Below are positions 32,880-45,699 of a stretch of 64,000 nucleotides of DNA, piece after piece. Position 1 is the stretch's first letter. Each line of letters begins with the position of its first letter. The position numbers were made by a program, and so were the translations under genes. The notes below the pieces were generated by a model. The model saw nothing but the letters and a program-made list of their open reading frames with translations. It had not been told where the DNA came from and searched no databases. Source of the DNA: Kalaharituber pfeilii (lineage: Eukaryota > Ascomycota > Pezizomycetes > Pezizales > Pezizaceae); the NCBI GenBank assembly GCA_015179045.1, contig WHUZ01000014.1, forward strand, positions 806,001 through 870,000, written 5' to 3'.

Positions 32880-32948
32880 AGTCACCTAGTCCCCAGGATT
32901 TACTGAGTCTTTTCCCTTTCCTCCTGCTTGCTCTTCCATTTGAAGGCA
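32880..32948 (+). promoter_or_regulatory. CT-rich tract before the zinc-finger gene
   Basis: The 40 bases before the start codon include GAGTCTTTTCCCTTTCCTCC, a pyrimidine tract like those near transcription starts in filamentous fungi. No TATA box is obvious. Confidence 0.35.
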
Positions 32949-34615
32949 ATGGCGTCCTGCTGTGAGCCCGAGAGTTTTCAAAGTCGCCCCCGAAGTGACC
33001 TAGTCGCATCGTTATCTCCGGACACCTTCTCGACGAAACCAACATCAAAAGATAGATTTCCTATTGAAAATACTGCTCACTATTCCACCACTCTAAGCTT
33101 TGTCAGCCACGATCGGGTCCTACCGCTACTGAACTGTTTGCAGGCGAAGACGACGGAGTCTGTTAGTTCCTGCTCTCCTTCAAGCAGAAAGCGACCTTCA
33201 CCCCTCCGTCGTTCACGCTCGGGTATACGAAAGAATATGAATTATCACCAACGTTCCCCACAAATACCCTCTTTTGTCAATGCCTATTATCTAGATTCGA
33301 AAAAAGAGAATATCGCGGAGATGGCCGTTTCTCAAGCCCCCGCAGTAACGCCAGATCCTGCCTACTACTCTCCAGTCTTGACAGAATCTGCAGTCAGCAG
33401 GCAACAGCGCTCAGGAGGGTTCCAAAGCCCAGGTTACGAGCAGCTTGGATACGCAGAACAAGAGAATTCTTATCCTACTACATCAACAGGATTGGGACAC
33501 TTCCCTTCGGTGGTCAGGAGGTCGGAATCCAGCACGTCCCTTACACAGGCTTATCATACAGGAGAGATAGAAGGTGGGATGTACAATCAACAAGACTCTA
33601 TAAAGTTAGAGCATCCCATCAAGCTCGACAGCTCGCATGGTGAGTAAATACACGGCCTAATATTGTGAAGCTGCAAATGTGACATTAGAGTTGGTTAAAA
33701 GACAACCTCTCTGCATTTTCATTATCAGCAGAGCCTAACAGCTGGTTACACTTTTAGATATGGCAGGGGACTCATGGGTCTACCAAATCTCGCAGCATCC
33801 GATGCATCCGTATGAAGGGCAATCTTCAGGAATTCTACCGACTCACTCAGTTCCACTGAACACAAATGTGGCCCACTTGCCCTTGAGTGATCCAAACTCA
33901 GCCCCATCCGACAACTCTAGCAGTCGAGGGCATAGCCCTGGGGCCTTTACCTATCCACCTTCATCCACCCATAACATATATCGTAGCAATGATCTACCAC
34001 CTTCCAGGTCATCTAGCTTCCAAGAAGTTGATCTTGCATCAGAACATCGTTTACCAAACAACAGCTCTTACAATATAGGGCCACGAGTAACTGTTGGTTC
34101 TTCGTTGCCCGTGGAACAAACGAATTACGTCGAGTCGCGGTCAACCGGTGTGCAATTGCTTCAATGCACTCAATGCACTCAACGTTTTGCTACTCATGAA
34201 CACTTCATGTGAGCGGCCTCTCATTGCGGCAACAGCAGTGATAATCTCACAGATCACAATATAGTTGACTAACATATGCATCAACAGAAAGCACCAAACC
34301 AAGCATCAAAAGCTTCACCGTTGCCGTGTTCAGGGTTGCAGCAGGATAGAGGGATTCACCACACCTAATGATAGGGATCGCCATGAGAAATCCGTCCACA
34401 AAACTCCAGGGATGTACTTTCGCTGTATGGATGAAACTTGCACTTCATTCATGAAAACATTTGCAAGACGAGACAACTTGAAGGATCATCTCAAGAGGAT
34501 GCATAAAATGCCACCAGAGATGGACGAGGCAGAGGCAAATGAACGGCGTAACGAACTAGCAGACAGATGGAGAGTCGATCTTACGCCTGCACTTACACCA
34601 CCTCCCGGACTTTGA
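32949..34615 (+). CDS. C2H2 zinc-finger transcription factor, three exons
   Basis: Exons 32949-33639, 33758-34208 and 34288-34615 give 489 residues. Introns of 118 and 79 nt have GTGAGT/GTGAGC donors, CTAAC branch sites and TAG/CAG ends, and all phases agree. The N-terminal two thirds are disordered S/T/P/Q-rich sequence with a basic patch (SSRKRPSPLRRSRSGIRK). Three C2H2 fingers sit at the C-terminus: C367-C370-H383-H387 (completed by the second splice, CTQCTQRFATHEHFIKHQTK), C393-C398-H413-H418, and C427-C432-H448-H453 (FARRDNLKDHLKRMH). This layout is common in Pezizomycotina regulators, so a nuclear DNA-binding role is likely. The target is unknown. The ATG chosen is the first in the frame. 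Confidence 0.85.
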
Positions 34616-36051
34616 TAACATACGGAGAACAGAGGCAGTGAAGATACCTTATTAACTTTGATCAAATCATGAGGGGGATGCCTTTAAAGCCCACCAAGCG
34701 ACAGCTCTAGCCTGTGTTAATTTCCTTTATAGCACTCAGTCATCTAGCTTCATTAACATTGTTTCTTAAATCTTTTTTTTTTTCAATGCCTCTAAAACGG
34801 GACTCTTACCAAGCGCGAGCCCGCTGGCCGTTTGTGTTCCATGAAGAGGCTAACAGTATTCTTATCCCTAGGCGATGTTTCATATAGAGTGGGATGCATG
34901 GAAGGTTCTATGACAGATTTTATCATATCTATTATTTTATAATCCACTGGGGTACACGGAGAAAACGGCGAAGTGTTTAGATTGAATATGAAAGGGGAAC
35001 TTACTGCACGTAATGGGTATTTGGGAGCATTATACGGCATGGGATTCTTATCATAAATGGGCTGAAGGGATCAAAATCTGGGTATCGTTCTTATTAATTT
35101 TTGAATTTCTTTGATTGTCTTGGTTTGTTGTTCTGATTTGTCGTCATATCAATTGCTTACATCTCTTTTGGGGAATGGAGATTTCTTCTCTATCTTAGTG
35201 GCCTGCCTATTTCAGTGCTCGGTGTAGTTGCCCTATCATAAGCGGAGACACACACAACAGTGACCTTGAACATCAAATTCTTACCTTTTGGTCTTATACC
35301 ACATATAATTTTATCAACCAAAAACCTACATGCAATATGTGAGGAGCTGTCGGCCGAATAGTTCCTGGGTAGAAACCATACGTGGAAGACTGTTGCCTGC
35401 TGTGATCTCAGTCAGCTTAGTACTGCACCGGGATATGTTACCTTAAGCTTAGGGACTTGCCTTCAGTTCACTAACTCAATGCTTCTGACTAAATGTTGTT
35501 GGTTATACCACGAATACGACGGCATCTACACTGTGAAGCGGGTCCAGTAACAGGTGCAAGAATCGATACAGAGCGAAGGGAAATCGAAATTACCTGTCAT
35601 ACATGAGAATATCAATTCATCAAAACTATCCCAAAATGCCACCGGGAGCTTTGCCTCTACCGCCCGTCGTTGAATGCTGCAAAATTTCCATGCACGATTA
35701 TGCTCGACTACCATGGGGCCTGTCGCGCTGAATTCACTGTTACGAGGGTGGAAAAACCGATTCATATAATCCAATATCCAGATATAGAGATGCATTGTAA
35801 GAGGAACGAACCCGATGCAAACATCCAGTTATAGAGGATCCCGCCAGACAGGCTCAACGTAGAAAGAGGAAGAGATAGGAACGCCAGCCTGATTAAGAAG
35901 CAGGGCACGCTTTGTCATCTTATATAGGCGAGGTACGACTTGGGATGTGAGGTACTCATACCAATAAACATTATTGAGAATGCGGGTAGATGGATAACGC
36001 ATACATTCTTCTTTGCTGAGTTACAACCCCAACACTGTTGATGCAAGTCGC
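34616..36051. other. Intergenic, 3' flank of the zinc-finger gene
   Basis: No convincing frame. The first few hundred bases probably include the 3' untranslated region. Confidence 0.35.
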
Positions 36052-36063
36052 TGCGAGGTTGAA

Positions 36064-36095
<32 letters not shown>

Positions 36096-36149
36096 CATTA
36101 ATCGCTTGCCGCCCTATGGGCTATGGCGATGAAGATGCGAGGTTGAATT
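36052..36149 (-). mobile_element. Mini-retroposon, minimal form B
   Basis: A 70-bp insertion (36066-36135) with a long poly-T on the plus strand. On the minus strand it reads ATCGCCATAGCCCATAGGG, then CGGCAAGCGATTAATGATA and poly(A). Identical 14-bp TGCGAGGTTGAATT flanks it at 36052-36065 and 36136-36149. The stem is ATCGC/GCGAT, a compensated A:T in place of C:G of the 11.4-kb copy. Confidence 0.92.
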
Positions 36150-39100
36150 GCTTACATGTATAAATGCGTCAATAGGTGAATGTCACGAAGAATTCGCGCG
36201 GTCAGATGGAGCCAGCTGACAACACCAAATATAGTGTGAGTAAATTCCACTCACTGGCCGGCCCTTGGAACGAGACTAACACTTGGCCCGCTGTAGATCG
36301 GGTATCACCAGCTGGGTACGGATCAAAGGAGGTGATGTTGGACGGTTTGATGCAGTCGAATTGGTAATAATTGGGGTGACGGAGTCTAGCGCAGGGCACT
36401 TGGTTTATTAGCTTAGTGTCTATTGTTTCACACTAACACTACACCAAAGCTGAGACCCAAGACTCGAGGGTTTCAATTCATAAGAGACTACAACGACAGG
36501 AGCTTAGCTTGAGGTTGTCTCAATCGTATTTAGCCATTCAGTTTCTTAATTGCAAACTGCTGCTAGCATTTCGAAAAGTAGTGCCGACGCATTTTGTTCC
36601 CATAATTTTTATCACGCTTCATTCTGGATTATCTCGCTGGAGCTTTGTACGTAATTCCAATGCAAACATTATTGTAATGAAATATTGCTGGCTTTTCCGT
36701 GTTTTGTGTGCCATATTAGAAATATAGCCCGTGCTGTGAGCTCAGCTTCACGTACTCGCGAGCCACTCACTCTAGAGATGATGAAGCAGTGCATTTGTTC
36801 GTAACCATTCACCGCATGAGCGATTCGGCAGAAGATTGTGCTACAAAAAGCTGGTTATCACATGTTGGCTCAAAAGTCTTCTTGACGCTAATCCAGAGAA
36901 TATTTCCTATGCGCCTAGATCATTTAAGCAAACGCTTCTGTATGTGGAACGACGTACATAATCATGATAGAGTTGCTTATCACAGCACTGCTGTAACGTG
37001 GATATGTGTTCCAGAATCAGACGTTGTAACTTTCCTGAATGGAGGGCAGGGTGAACAATCTAATTCAAATATTGATCGAGTGTCTGCTGTTATTTGGTTC
37101 CAACACCTTCTAAGGTCGAGAATTGATTTCCCTGTATAGTAGCGCAACATATGGGGAGTCCGAACAACCTTGTCAAGCCCTAGGGAAACATATGTTGTAA
37201 TTGTTCCTCCAGGGCCTGTTTATCTTGAACTACATTGAAAGTGCACTTGCTACATTCGCGACGGAACCGCAAACGCTGTACCTGCAGTTATGTCGCGCAG
37301 CTATACATACTAGTAGCTAGACATACATTATCGGGCGACGCAACATGTATCGTCGCTGATAAGGATTACTTCTGTTCCGAACCGTTCTTGGACTACCACC
37401 GGTTGAGGTCAGCCACGTTTTGTTACTATTTCTACTTCAAAACGTGATTTTGGTACCTCTACCACCAAAAACTACTTGTAGTAAACCATCGTTGAACAAA
37501 GGTTGTCTTTCAAACCTCCAACAAACTAGAAAGCTTGCTTTCCAGACACACCATGACTCACCTCACCTCATGGGTCTATTGTATAAAAAAGTACGTAATG
37601 TAAAGTAAGCTGGCTTTGGGCTTGTGATGTGCAGAGCTTGTAGATGGCTTTTTGGCCGTTAGAACGTTGTGCTATTGCACCTGCCAGTGAGAGTAATTTT
37701 AGACAGTGTACTGAAGGACTAGTCTAGTTGATTTTTAGCACAATTGAAGGCTTGGCGAACTGGTGGGGGCCTTCTGTGACTGTTAGAAAAAAAGAAGATT
37801 ACAGAACTGCGGAAGAATGAAGAGCGTTCTAGGCAACTAACTTTTGGCGACCCCTGGCAAGCAGTCGTAGCTATGTACCAGGTGTGTGCAACCATAACGG
37901 AGACAAGTTACCGACTTGCCTCCTCGGGACCCTTCCCACAAACCATCCCCATCAGTGGTCCTTGCCACTTCACTCGCTGCAAACTTGGTAAAGTGTTTGG
38001 GCTATGGTTGAGGAACTTCAACTAGTGTGATATATAACAACCACTACAGGTATTTATACATTAGTTAACCGCTAGTTTTCCATGATGCTTGCATAACTAC
38101 GGTAAGGGGCTCCGAAGTGCTCGATACAAGTTAGTGCGGAGGTTGCAGCTCGGAGTTACGCTTGCTTATCCGCGATCATCGAGTACATGCAGCTTGGAAT
38201 TAATTCAACGAACGTAATCAAGCCATACGTCACTTCACTGCATATTACGACCGATCCTAAGCTCGACGAAGATCCCCTTGCGATTTGCAGAAAAGAACTC
38301 TAGCGAGATAATCCAATGAATTATGCTCTAACCCTAATGAAACTCCCCCAGAATATGTTAGATGTTCACTTCCTCCTACCCCTGCAGAAACTAACTGTCA
38401 TAATCTTTCGCCGTTGTGAGAGAGGCGGGGTGGGGATCACGCGATAGCTCATTTTTGCATTGCCGCCATAACGGGCTTAACTGCGCAGACATGGAGGACA
38501 ATGCGTCGGTGAACATCCAAAGCAGTGGTAAGAGGAGAGAAGTAACCAAGTTTGAGGAGCTGACTAGTGTCCATTGCTAATGATCTTAAAGTACAGTTAA
38601 CTCCAGAGCTCTTGACTTGGCTGGCTTGCGATGGTTAAAATGCAGGGGCAACTGACATGTTTTGTGTCCACAAGCGCAGACAAACCATCCCAGCCCATAG
38701 ATTCATACATAAATTTCGGGATCGTGAGCAGCATTTCAGTATACTACGCACTGAAATATTTCCGCAGCAATCCCTAGAGCATATCCTTTTTCTTGAAGCA
38801 GCCTTGCAGGTTTACTTGACATCCACTTCCCTCCCGCAGGTCGAGATAAGGGTAATCCTGGGCTCTTCGCACTGCAACAACTGTGTTTGGTTTACGCACT
38901 GCTTATCACGTAGGCAGTTGCAATTAGACGTAGACTAGTTTTCGTGCGGGGTAGTGTCTAATTTATCGCGCTCCAACAGGAATGTATGAAAAGCAAAACA
39001 CATATAGAAATAAGCAAATTTTGTATCAAATTTGATGAGACGTAGAATGTCGTAATGACTGGAACTGTTGTATTCATTAAGCCTTCAAAGAGTTCTCCAA

Positions 39101-39825
39101 TTGCAATGTATTCTATTGCATGATCTAACTCCCTTGAAGTATTACCAATTCACTTGATATTGCACTGATCTGCCCACGTTTCATTTAGAATGCCCACAAC
39201 ATTCAGCACTGGTAGCAATGCAGTCTCAAGCATGGGTTGTGAAATGTATACTTACCCATAATATATCCATGTATGAATGTTGTAATTACAAGTGTGGATA
39301 TAGATCGAAGGTGTATCCCCAGATATTGCAAACACCGATATTTATGTATATCGTGGATCCAACCAGGGCTGCTTGCATGCGGTTAATATATAGTGGAATC
39401 CTTCATACACCCCCTTATCATTGAAACAACGCTTCAGTCTTTGAATTGTTTTTATTTTGAAGCAGTGAAACCCCTCATTAGATAATGCTGCTCAAATCTG
39501 ATAGGCCATCTATCAAGATTATTCCATACGTCACTCCAAATAGGGCAACTGAATGTGCTATATTTAGCTATCACTTTGTCTAGCTTTCAATCGGCTTTAT
39601 CCACAATCATACTTCATACGAAAATACCAATCTGATTTCGTGCATGCGCGTACAAGCGAAATTCTTATAATTTCAGACAACCAACGTCTCGACAGCTCTA
39701 GAAAGGGCATCTTTGTGCAGAACGGCAGCTATCCAACACAGATTATGCCACGAAGTTCTCCATGAAAGCTATAGCTTTGAACCACATACAGGTCAATATG
39801 CTCGAGTGCAGGAGATGTATTGCAG
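36150..39825. other. Long gene-free stretch
   Basis: About 3.7 kb with no convincing gene. The 116-codon frame at 36789 and the 93-codon frame at 38657 have no recognisable domain or splice context. Confidence 0.35.
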
Positions 39826-40353
39826 GTTACACCGGCTGTGCACTGCCTAAAAGAAGCTGCTCATGCACAGACTGACATTCACTGCACTTATTTTAGCGCT
39901 GCTCCGAATAAATGCTACAACTGCGCTTTTGAATTATCTTTCCACTCGAACTCAAGCTTGCTGCACCACAATCGGCTGATCTTCCCTAAATCCCACCAAA
40001 GGTAAGTTATACCTTCTGCACAAACCCCCCTCACCTATACATGTTGCGCTCTGTTACACGTCGGTACTATCCGGCTCTTTTGAAACAAGCTCGATCCAGT
40101 CCGTACCAGGCTTCGTACTCGATCTGCCGACGACGCATGCAGGTATTTGCGGGAAAGTAGAACCCTATATGTCTCAGGTCAGATAGCAAGACAGAAGAGC
40201 GGAGTCTGTTCCGCATCCACAGGCTTATCTAGTAACACAAGCCCCAGAGTTTTACAATTTCCCTCCTGGCCACGAAGTCGAAGGCTTGGTACAAATGAAT
40301 TCAGAAATACCCCTTCCGACGCAGTTATGGACGTGTCTTTTGACTTCCTCTGA
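39826..40353 (+). pseudogene. Possible exon pair with a C2H2-like finger
   Basis: An open stretch preceded by an acceptor-like TTGCAG (39820-39825) contains KCYNCAFELSFHSNSSLLHH, a near C2H2 pattern. A GTAAGT donor at 40002 and an acceptor GCATGCAG ending at 40142 keep phase and join it to YLRESRTLYVSGQ and an S/T/P-rich stretch ending SDAVMDVSFDFL at TGA 40351-40353. No start codon or upstream exon was found. It could be part of a gene or a relic of a gag-like zinc-finger protein. Confidence 0.3.
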
Positions 40354-43300
40354 CAAAGACATTGAAGAATCCACTGACCGTGCTGCGGCATGGAATCGTC
40401 CAAAATTGGAGTCACGGTGTTTCTTGCTGCAATTTGCGATGAATCAGAGCGAAAGTAAACGTTCTGGATGCCCCTGAACAAACCTTCCGTCAATGATACC
40501 GCGTCACAAACTAGGGAAGCAAGTACGGTCAGCGAACCTCCATTGCTATCTTGAACAGCCAAGAGCTACCAGCTATTTCATTGCCGCAGTGGTTCTTACC
40601 TTGCCGCTTTGGAGTTCTTAATTAACCTAGTCTTCATCAATTCAAGTTCAGAAACACCATGGAGGAACCCGGGGCCGACATTAGAGCTGTGAGAATCAGT
40701 TTGGGCCTCCTTTACCAGCCTAACCACGTGAAGCGCTTGTTAGGACTGGAACTTTGTTGGGTAAGATTGTTGTGCTTTTATCAGAATGAACACGAGTAAC
40801 TCCAACTGTGTCAGCGTCATGAATCATTCAGGTAATACTTAACGGAGAAGCAACACGTGCAGCAGCCTCACTGCCAGAGTTAGGTAAGTAGGTCCACCCG
40901 TCAATGTGCGCACCCTCTTGCACTTCCACGCGAAATTCACCGCCATCCTCGGTTTGGTTTAGGTGCTTCGACGTTAGCGGGATAGGTCTCCTATCACCGC
41001 GATGCTGGCTGACACATCAACCATCACATGTCCAAAACATTACGAACCAGCTACGATCAAGGAAGGTGCTTATGCAGTGTAAGGGGCAGCATCAAGCATC
41101 TATCATCACCCGGTGAATACCTGCGTTGCTAAAACATTGCATACCTCAAGTTCTAGGTTGGCCTACCTTTATATATGAGTACTAGTATGTTCCCTGTTTT
41201 TCCTTCTTCCACCCGTTCAAATTTGTGACACTCTTATCGCTTGCTATGGATAAAGCACGTTTGCAAGCAATGAACACTAGAAATGAGAACTGATTTGCGC
41301 CGTAGTCGGAAGAAGTTCTAAATCGATGCTGCTACTCCAACCCATTGCGACGAAAGTAAGCGAAGGATTGGAAATGTTAGAACAGTTCTCTCCACTCCTC
41401 TGGACCCCTGGAACAGCATGAAAACAAAATTTTCGAAGCCTATTCACTAGTTGCCGTGGATTGCTTCTCAGATAGCTGTTCGCCGTCTGAATTCTTTGAC
41501 TGCGCCGACACATACCAATCCAGATTATATTGGTTAAAAGCTTTTTTCCCTTCTTAATATTTTTTTTCTTTTTGATGCCATTACTAGGTGAAAAGCATTG
41601 CAGTGTTACTGTAAACGGCATCGTTGCACCGTAACAGTGGGTTCGTCGGCGACAGTTGTGGATTTTGAGGCGTCCGCGGATCGGGAGCACATGATCAGTG
41701 AGGGAAAAGGTTAGGAGAGCGGGGGAAGGGCCATCGAAAGCTAACAGAAACAGACAAGAACTCACTAGCAAAGGTCAACAGCACTTCGAAGTGTTGGGAT
41801 AGTAGTGGCATTAACGAAAGCAAGTGCTGCCAGTGGTCCAGCCTCATCCCTGCAGCGTTGAAATCAAGGCATATAACATTCTTTGGAGTCCACTTGGGCC
41901 CTATAAACAGGAGTCCAACTCGTCCAGGAAGTAATGGAACACTGCGTGGTATGTCCCAAGTCTACCGAGCCGTATTGAGATTCTTGAATAATAGCAGAAA
42001 GCGTTTCTAGACTACTCAAGCAGACACCCCGCCATTGCCTTGCGTCACGGCACCGAGTGGATGGCGTTGATGGCAATGCACCGAGTTGCCGATGTTGCAT
42101 TATATTGCAGACATTCGATTCTCGTCTGTGGACTTCCAAACACCAAATTTACTGAAAATGATTTTCTTTCGCAAATGCGTTCGATAACCGAGCAATCTGA
42201 CTTCGACTTATGAGCACCTATTGGCCTGAACGCTTCCTTCTTCGAAAGACTTGTGTTTCAGATAGTGAGGTTGACTAGAAACTCTCCACACCCATCCGGT
42301 TGGCACACAACCAAGTATGCAAGCTCGACGTCCAGTGACCCACAAGGATTTATTTGGCCTGCCGATGACCAGTGCGTATTGTAACAATACAGTTTTACAA
42401 TTCTCATCGACCGGTGATATAAGGCAAGGAAACAAAAATAGTACTCTCTGGGATGAGTCTGTGATGCAAGGGTGCAGCCAGTACATGATGTCGAATGTCG
42501 AATTGGAACGATAAACTCAATTTCAGAGCAAGACGACGGGAGAATCTAGCTCTCTAGCCTATATCACTAACCTTCCGCAGAGCAGAACAGAACACTTCAG
42601 TAGGTACGCAACTATCAGAGAGCCTGGTGCGGTAAGTAACAAGCAATTTGAGGGTAATGTTCCAGCTTGCAGAGTCGAAGCCGTTTCATTTTGAGAGTTG
42701 GCATATCTATCTATGGGATAGTGAAAAGCTCTATTACAAGAAAAATTGTGAAGGGAGCCGAGCCGGTACAAGAGAAAAGTTGTATTGGGAACAATAGATA
42801 CTGTGAAGACGGCTCGAACCATGCCAAGGTAATCGATGGTTGAGCATCGCCGTCGTCAGCCTCAAACACATCAGGCAAAAGGTGCGTTACGAGAGGTAAG
42901 TGAACAGGTAAGTGAATGTCAGTGTAGCATGGGATTGAGCGTATTATTTCATCGGAATTAGGAATTTACCCTCAGAAACTGTGTCAGGGGCTCGCAATTT
43001 TTCCGCATAACTGGCCACGGATTTGCACTTTTCTTAGGTAGGACATTATTATAAAATTGATGGATGTTGACAGCTCAGGAACTTTCTTGCAAACAGTACG
43101 TTGCGGGATGCTGAGTCGCGTAAGAGCGAAGGAACTGGTAGTATGGCTTCAGGCTACGCAAGAGGGATGTTTCTCACGAGGTGGATGGAGATAATGGCGG
43201 TGCAGCAGCAGCTCGCTATCATCCCGGTGACTATAGGCCTCCTACCCAGGATCACCGCATACTCATTGGCAAGTTTGTATTAACTCTTCAGGAAGTAATT

Positions 43301-45699
43301 TCCGGACAAATTACAAACGAGGAAAAAGAATTGAAAATTGAACGGGGAGAGCTCGGTGTGTCAGCAAGCCTTGCGGAATGAAAAAAGCAGGAAATTATCT
43401 CTTACTACACATTTTGAAGGGCCGCTACAGCACGCGAAGCTAGTGCCGGTTATCCCATCATCATAAACTTGCATCGCTCGACTGTCCAGAGGTATCATGT
43501 GAGGAAATTTGATAAGATGCATGCGAGTGGGTGGCATATTTTGGAGCTGACTGGACCTCAATAATAACTAACGATGGCTGGTCTTTGCTCAACAGCTGGG
43601 GCCCCGAGTGAAAGTAGCTGGATACGCGATTGTAGTTCGCAAGCTTGAAAATAGCTTGCGTGTTTGAAGGTTTGCATTAAGATGACTGGAGCCTAGAATG
43701 TTAAAATTCGGAAGCAAGTTTATCCAGGTAGGTGGGTGGGCAGAGCCATGGCCGATGGGAGATTGAGGTGTTGGTGCCGACATACAAGGTCCAGTAGAAT
43801 ATCAAATCGGCGAGGTTGTACGAACCATGCCCCGCGCGCTGCTTCACTGATGCATATAGTGGAAACCCATCCGGGTATATTGATGCTAGATGATTATTGT
43901 TGACTGGGCTGGCGGCTGAGGCACAGCCGGCGGGTGGGGAGGGGGGGGGGGGGGGGGGGGGGTGTAGCTCTGTCGCAGGTCACAACTAAGGCTTGTCGAT
44001 TGGTCGAAGGTGATTGGTTAAGAAAGAATAAACGTGGGACTCCTGCTGTTGCTAGTGTTTTCTGGCTGCGTGCTCTCTTCAGGAGATTCAGTGGACCATC
44101 TACACGTTGGGCCCTTAGAAGTCTTGATACTACCCGCTTCATCTTGCCAAAAAGAGGTGGATGCCAGTGCCAATAGTCCGATCTGAGTTGGTAAATATTC
44201 CCTCATGTGGTACCTGGAGCGCGGCGAACGAGGTGTACTAGCCAGATCTAAGACAGTGTTGCCAGGTCGGGCGGAATCCACTCGGGGTGCGGCAGTCGAG
44301 TTGAGTTGTTCCGGTTTACTCTTTCCTTTGCACAGCCTGTGAGTCAACTATTGCCCGCTTGTGATTAAAGCGCCGATCAAACACTGCCTGACGCTACACG
44401 AGACGCGGAGAAAACGCAAGCAAAGCTCGCCGAAGCGGTGTGGGATGTGCTTTGAACGTTAACCAGTTGATGCTGTCAAAGCTTCAAAGCAATACTCAGC
44501 CGGTTGGTGCGTGCCATCGAGCTTGTCAGTAAGGCCTCCGGGCGCTCAACGTAGAATGAGGTTCAGGCAGAGGACGAGTTACAGTAAATAATCCATTACA
44601 GGAGTTTGGGTCCCGAGTTGTCTGGAATCGATGCAGGTATGAGCTAGAGAAGTTCCATCTTTAAGTGGGATGGAGCTGCTGTTTGTCAGCATTTAACCGA
44701 AAGGAACGAGCTACCCATGGCCAATAAGAGGAAGAATATTGACTATGGAGAAATAAACAAGCTCGCCTCAAAAGCACACGGAATGGGGCGGGGGAGGCTG
44801 AATATAGCCAGACCAAGTCGTATATTTAGCTCCCACAAAAGCCTCTACTCTCCCGGTTGGTTTTTATGTGCATGATGAGAGATAATCGAAGCCAGGCGGG
44901 GGCTGGTCAATCATTACCGGATGAGTGATTTTGTGTTACCGAGTGCTTTCTCCACCTGATAACTTAGCCCCACTTGCCGTGCTCTAGAGTCGCTATTCTA
45001 ATTGATATGAGAGGTAAAAGAAATTCATGGGAAAAGCATTAGGTTCAAATCAAACAATAAAGAAACTAGAAAACTCTAATCCGGGCCCGCATGATCAATA
45101 AGCATATTAGATCCTATTCCATCCTTACAGCATTGCCAATTTTAACTGTCTTGAAATGTAAGTCCATCCAACCTCATAATCCTGGGGATTCCGACTGTGT
45201 CCCAATCTGTTGAATTCCCTTTAATCCAACAAAGTGACTTTACAGCTTCATCCCAGTTTGAAGCTTAGTATTCGACTTCAGAGCTGCTCGCCACCCAAAT
45301 GCGCAATCCCGTCCCAAATTCGCCATGCAAACAAACGTCTGGCCCATAATACTAGTTGGAACTCTGGATACCGAGTTGTCAATCAAGCGCCGTCTTTGAA
45401 GTCTTGCGGAATGTTGTTGGCGGCGACTAGATGTAGACATCTCCTGATCAGCCATATAGTATCAGCTAGAGCCTTGGAAGTATACATAAAAAACACCAGG
45501 TCGAACTATACCATATACGATTGAGTCTTTTCTCTTGTTGTAGCTTTTATAGAGAATAAGAGTGTAGTACTCGGTGTTCTTAAACTGGAATGTAAGCATG
45601 ATGAGGAATGTAGCGTGAGATCCACCATAAATTGCTTTTAAGCAACAACATACCGTTGAATTAGTCCATGAAATCACGGCTCCCATAAAACTTCTGTGG
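40354..45699. other. Long stretch without assignable gene
   Basis: Over 5 kb in which short frames on both strands (up to 164 codons, minus strand, 41277-41771) lack coding character. One long G homopolymer occurs at about 43941. Nothing else is recognised. Confidence 0.35.
43930..43964 (+). repeat. G homopolymer, about 22 G
   Basis: GGGTGGGGA followed by an uninterrupted run of about 22 G, then TGTAG. It could fold as a G-quadruplex. Exact length is likely to be unreliable in sequencing. A 13-G run after a T run at 25431 is similar but shorter. Confidence 0.85.

Noticed and set aside
41277..41771. 164-codon minus-strand frame
   Set aside because: Low-quality composition with a poly-Lys run from an A/T tract, no domain, and no support from splice sites.
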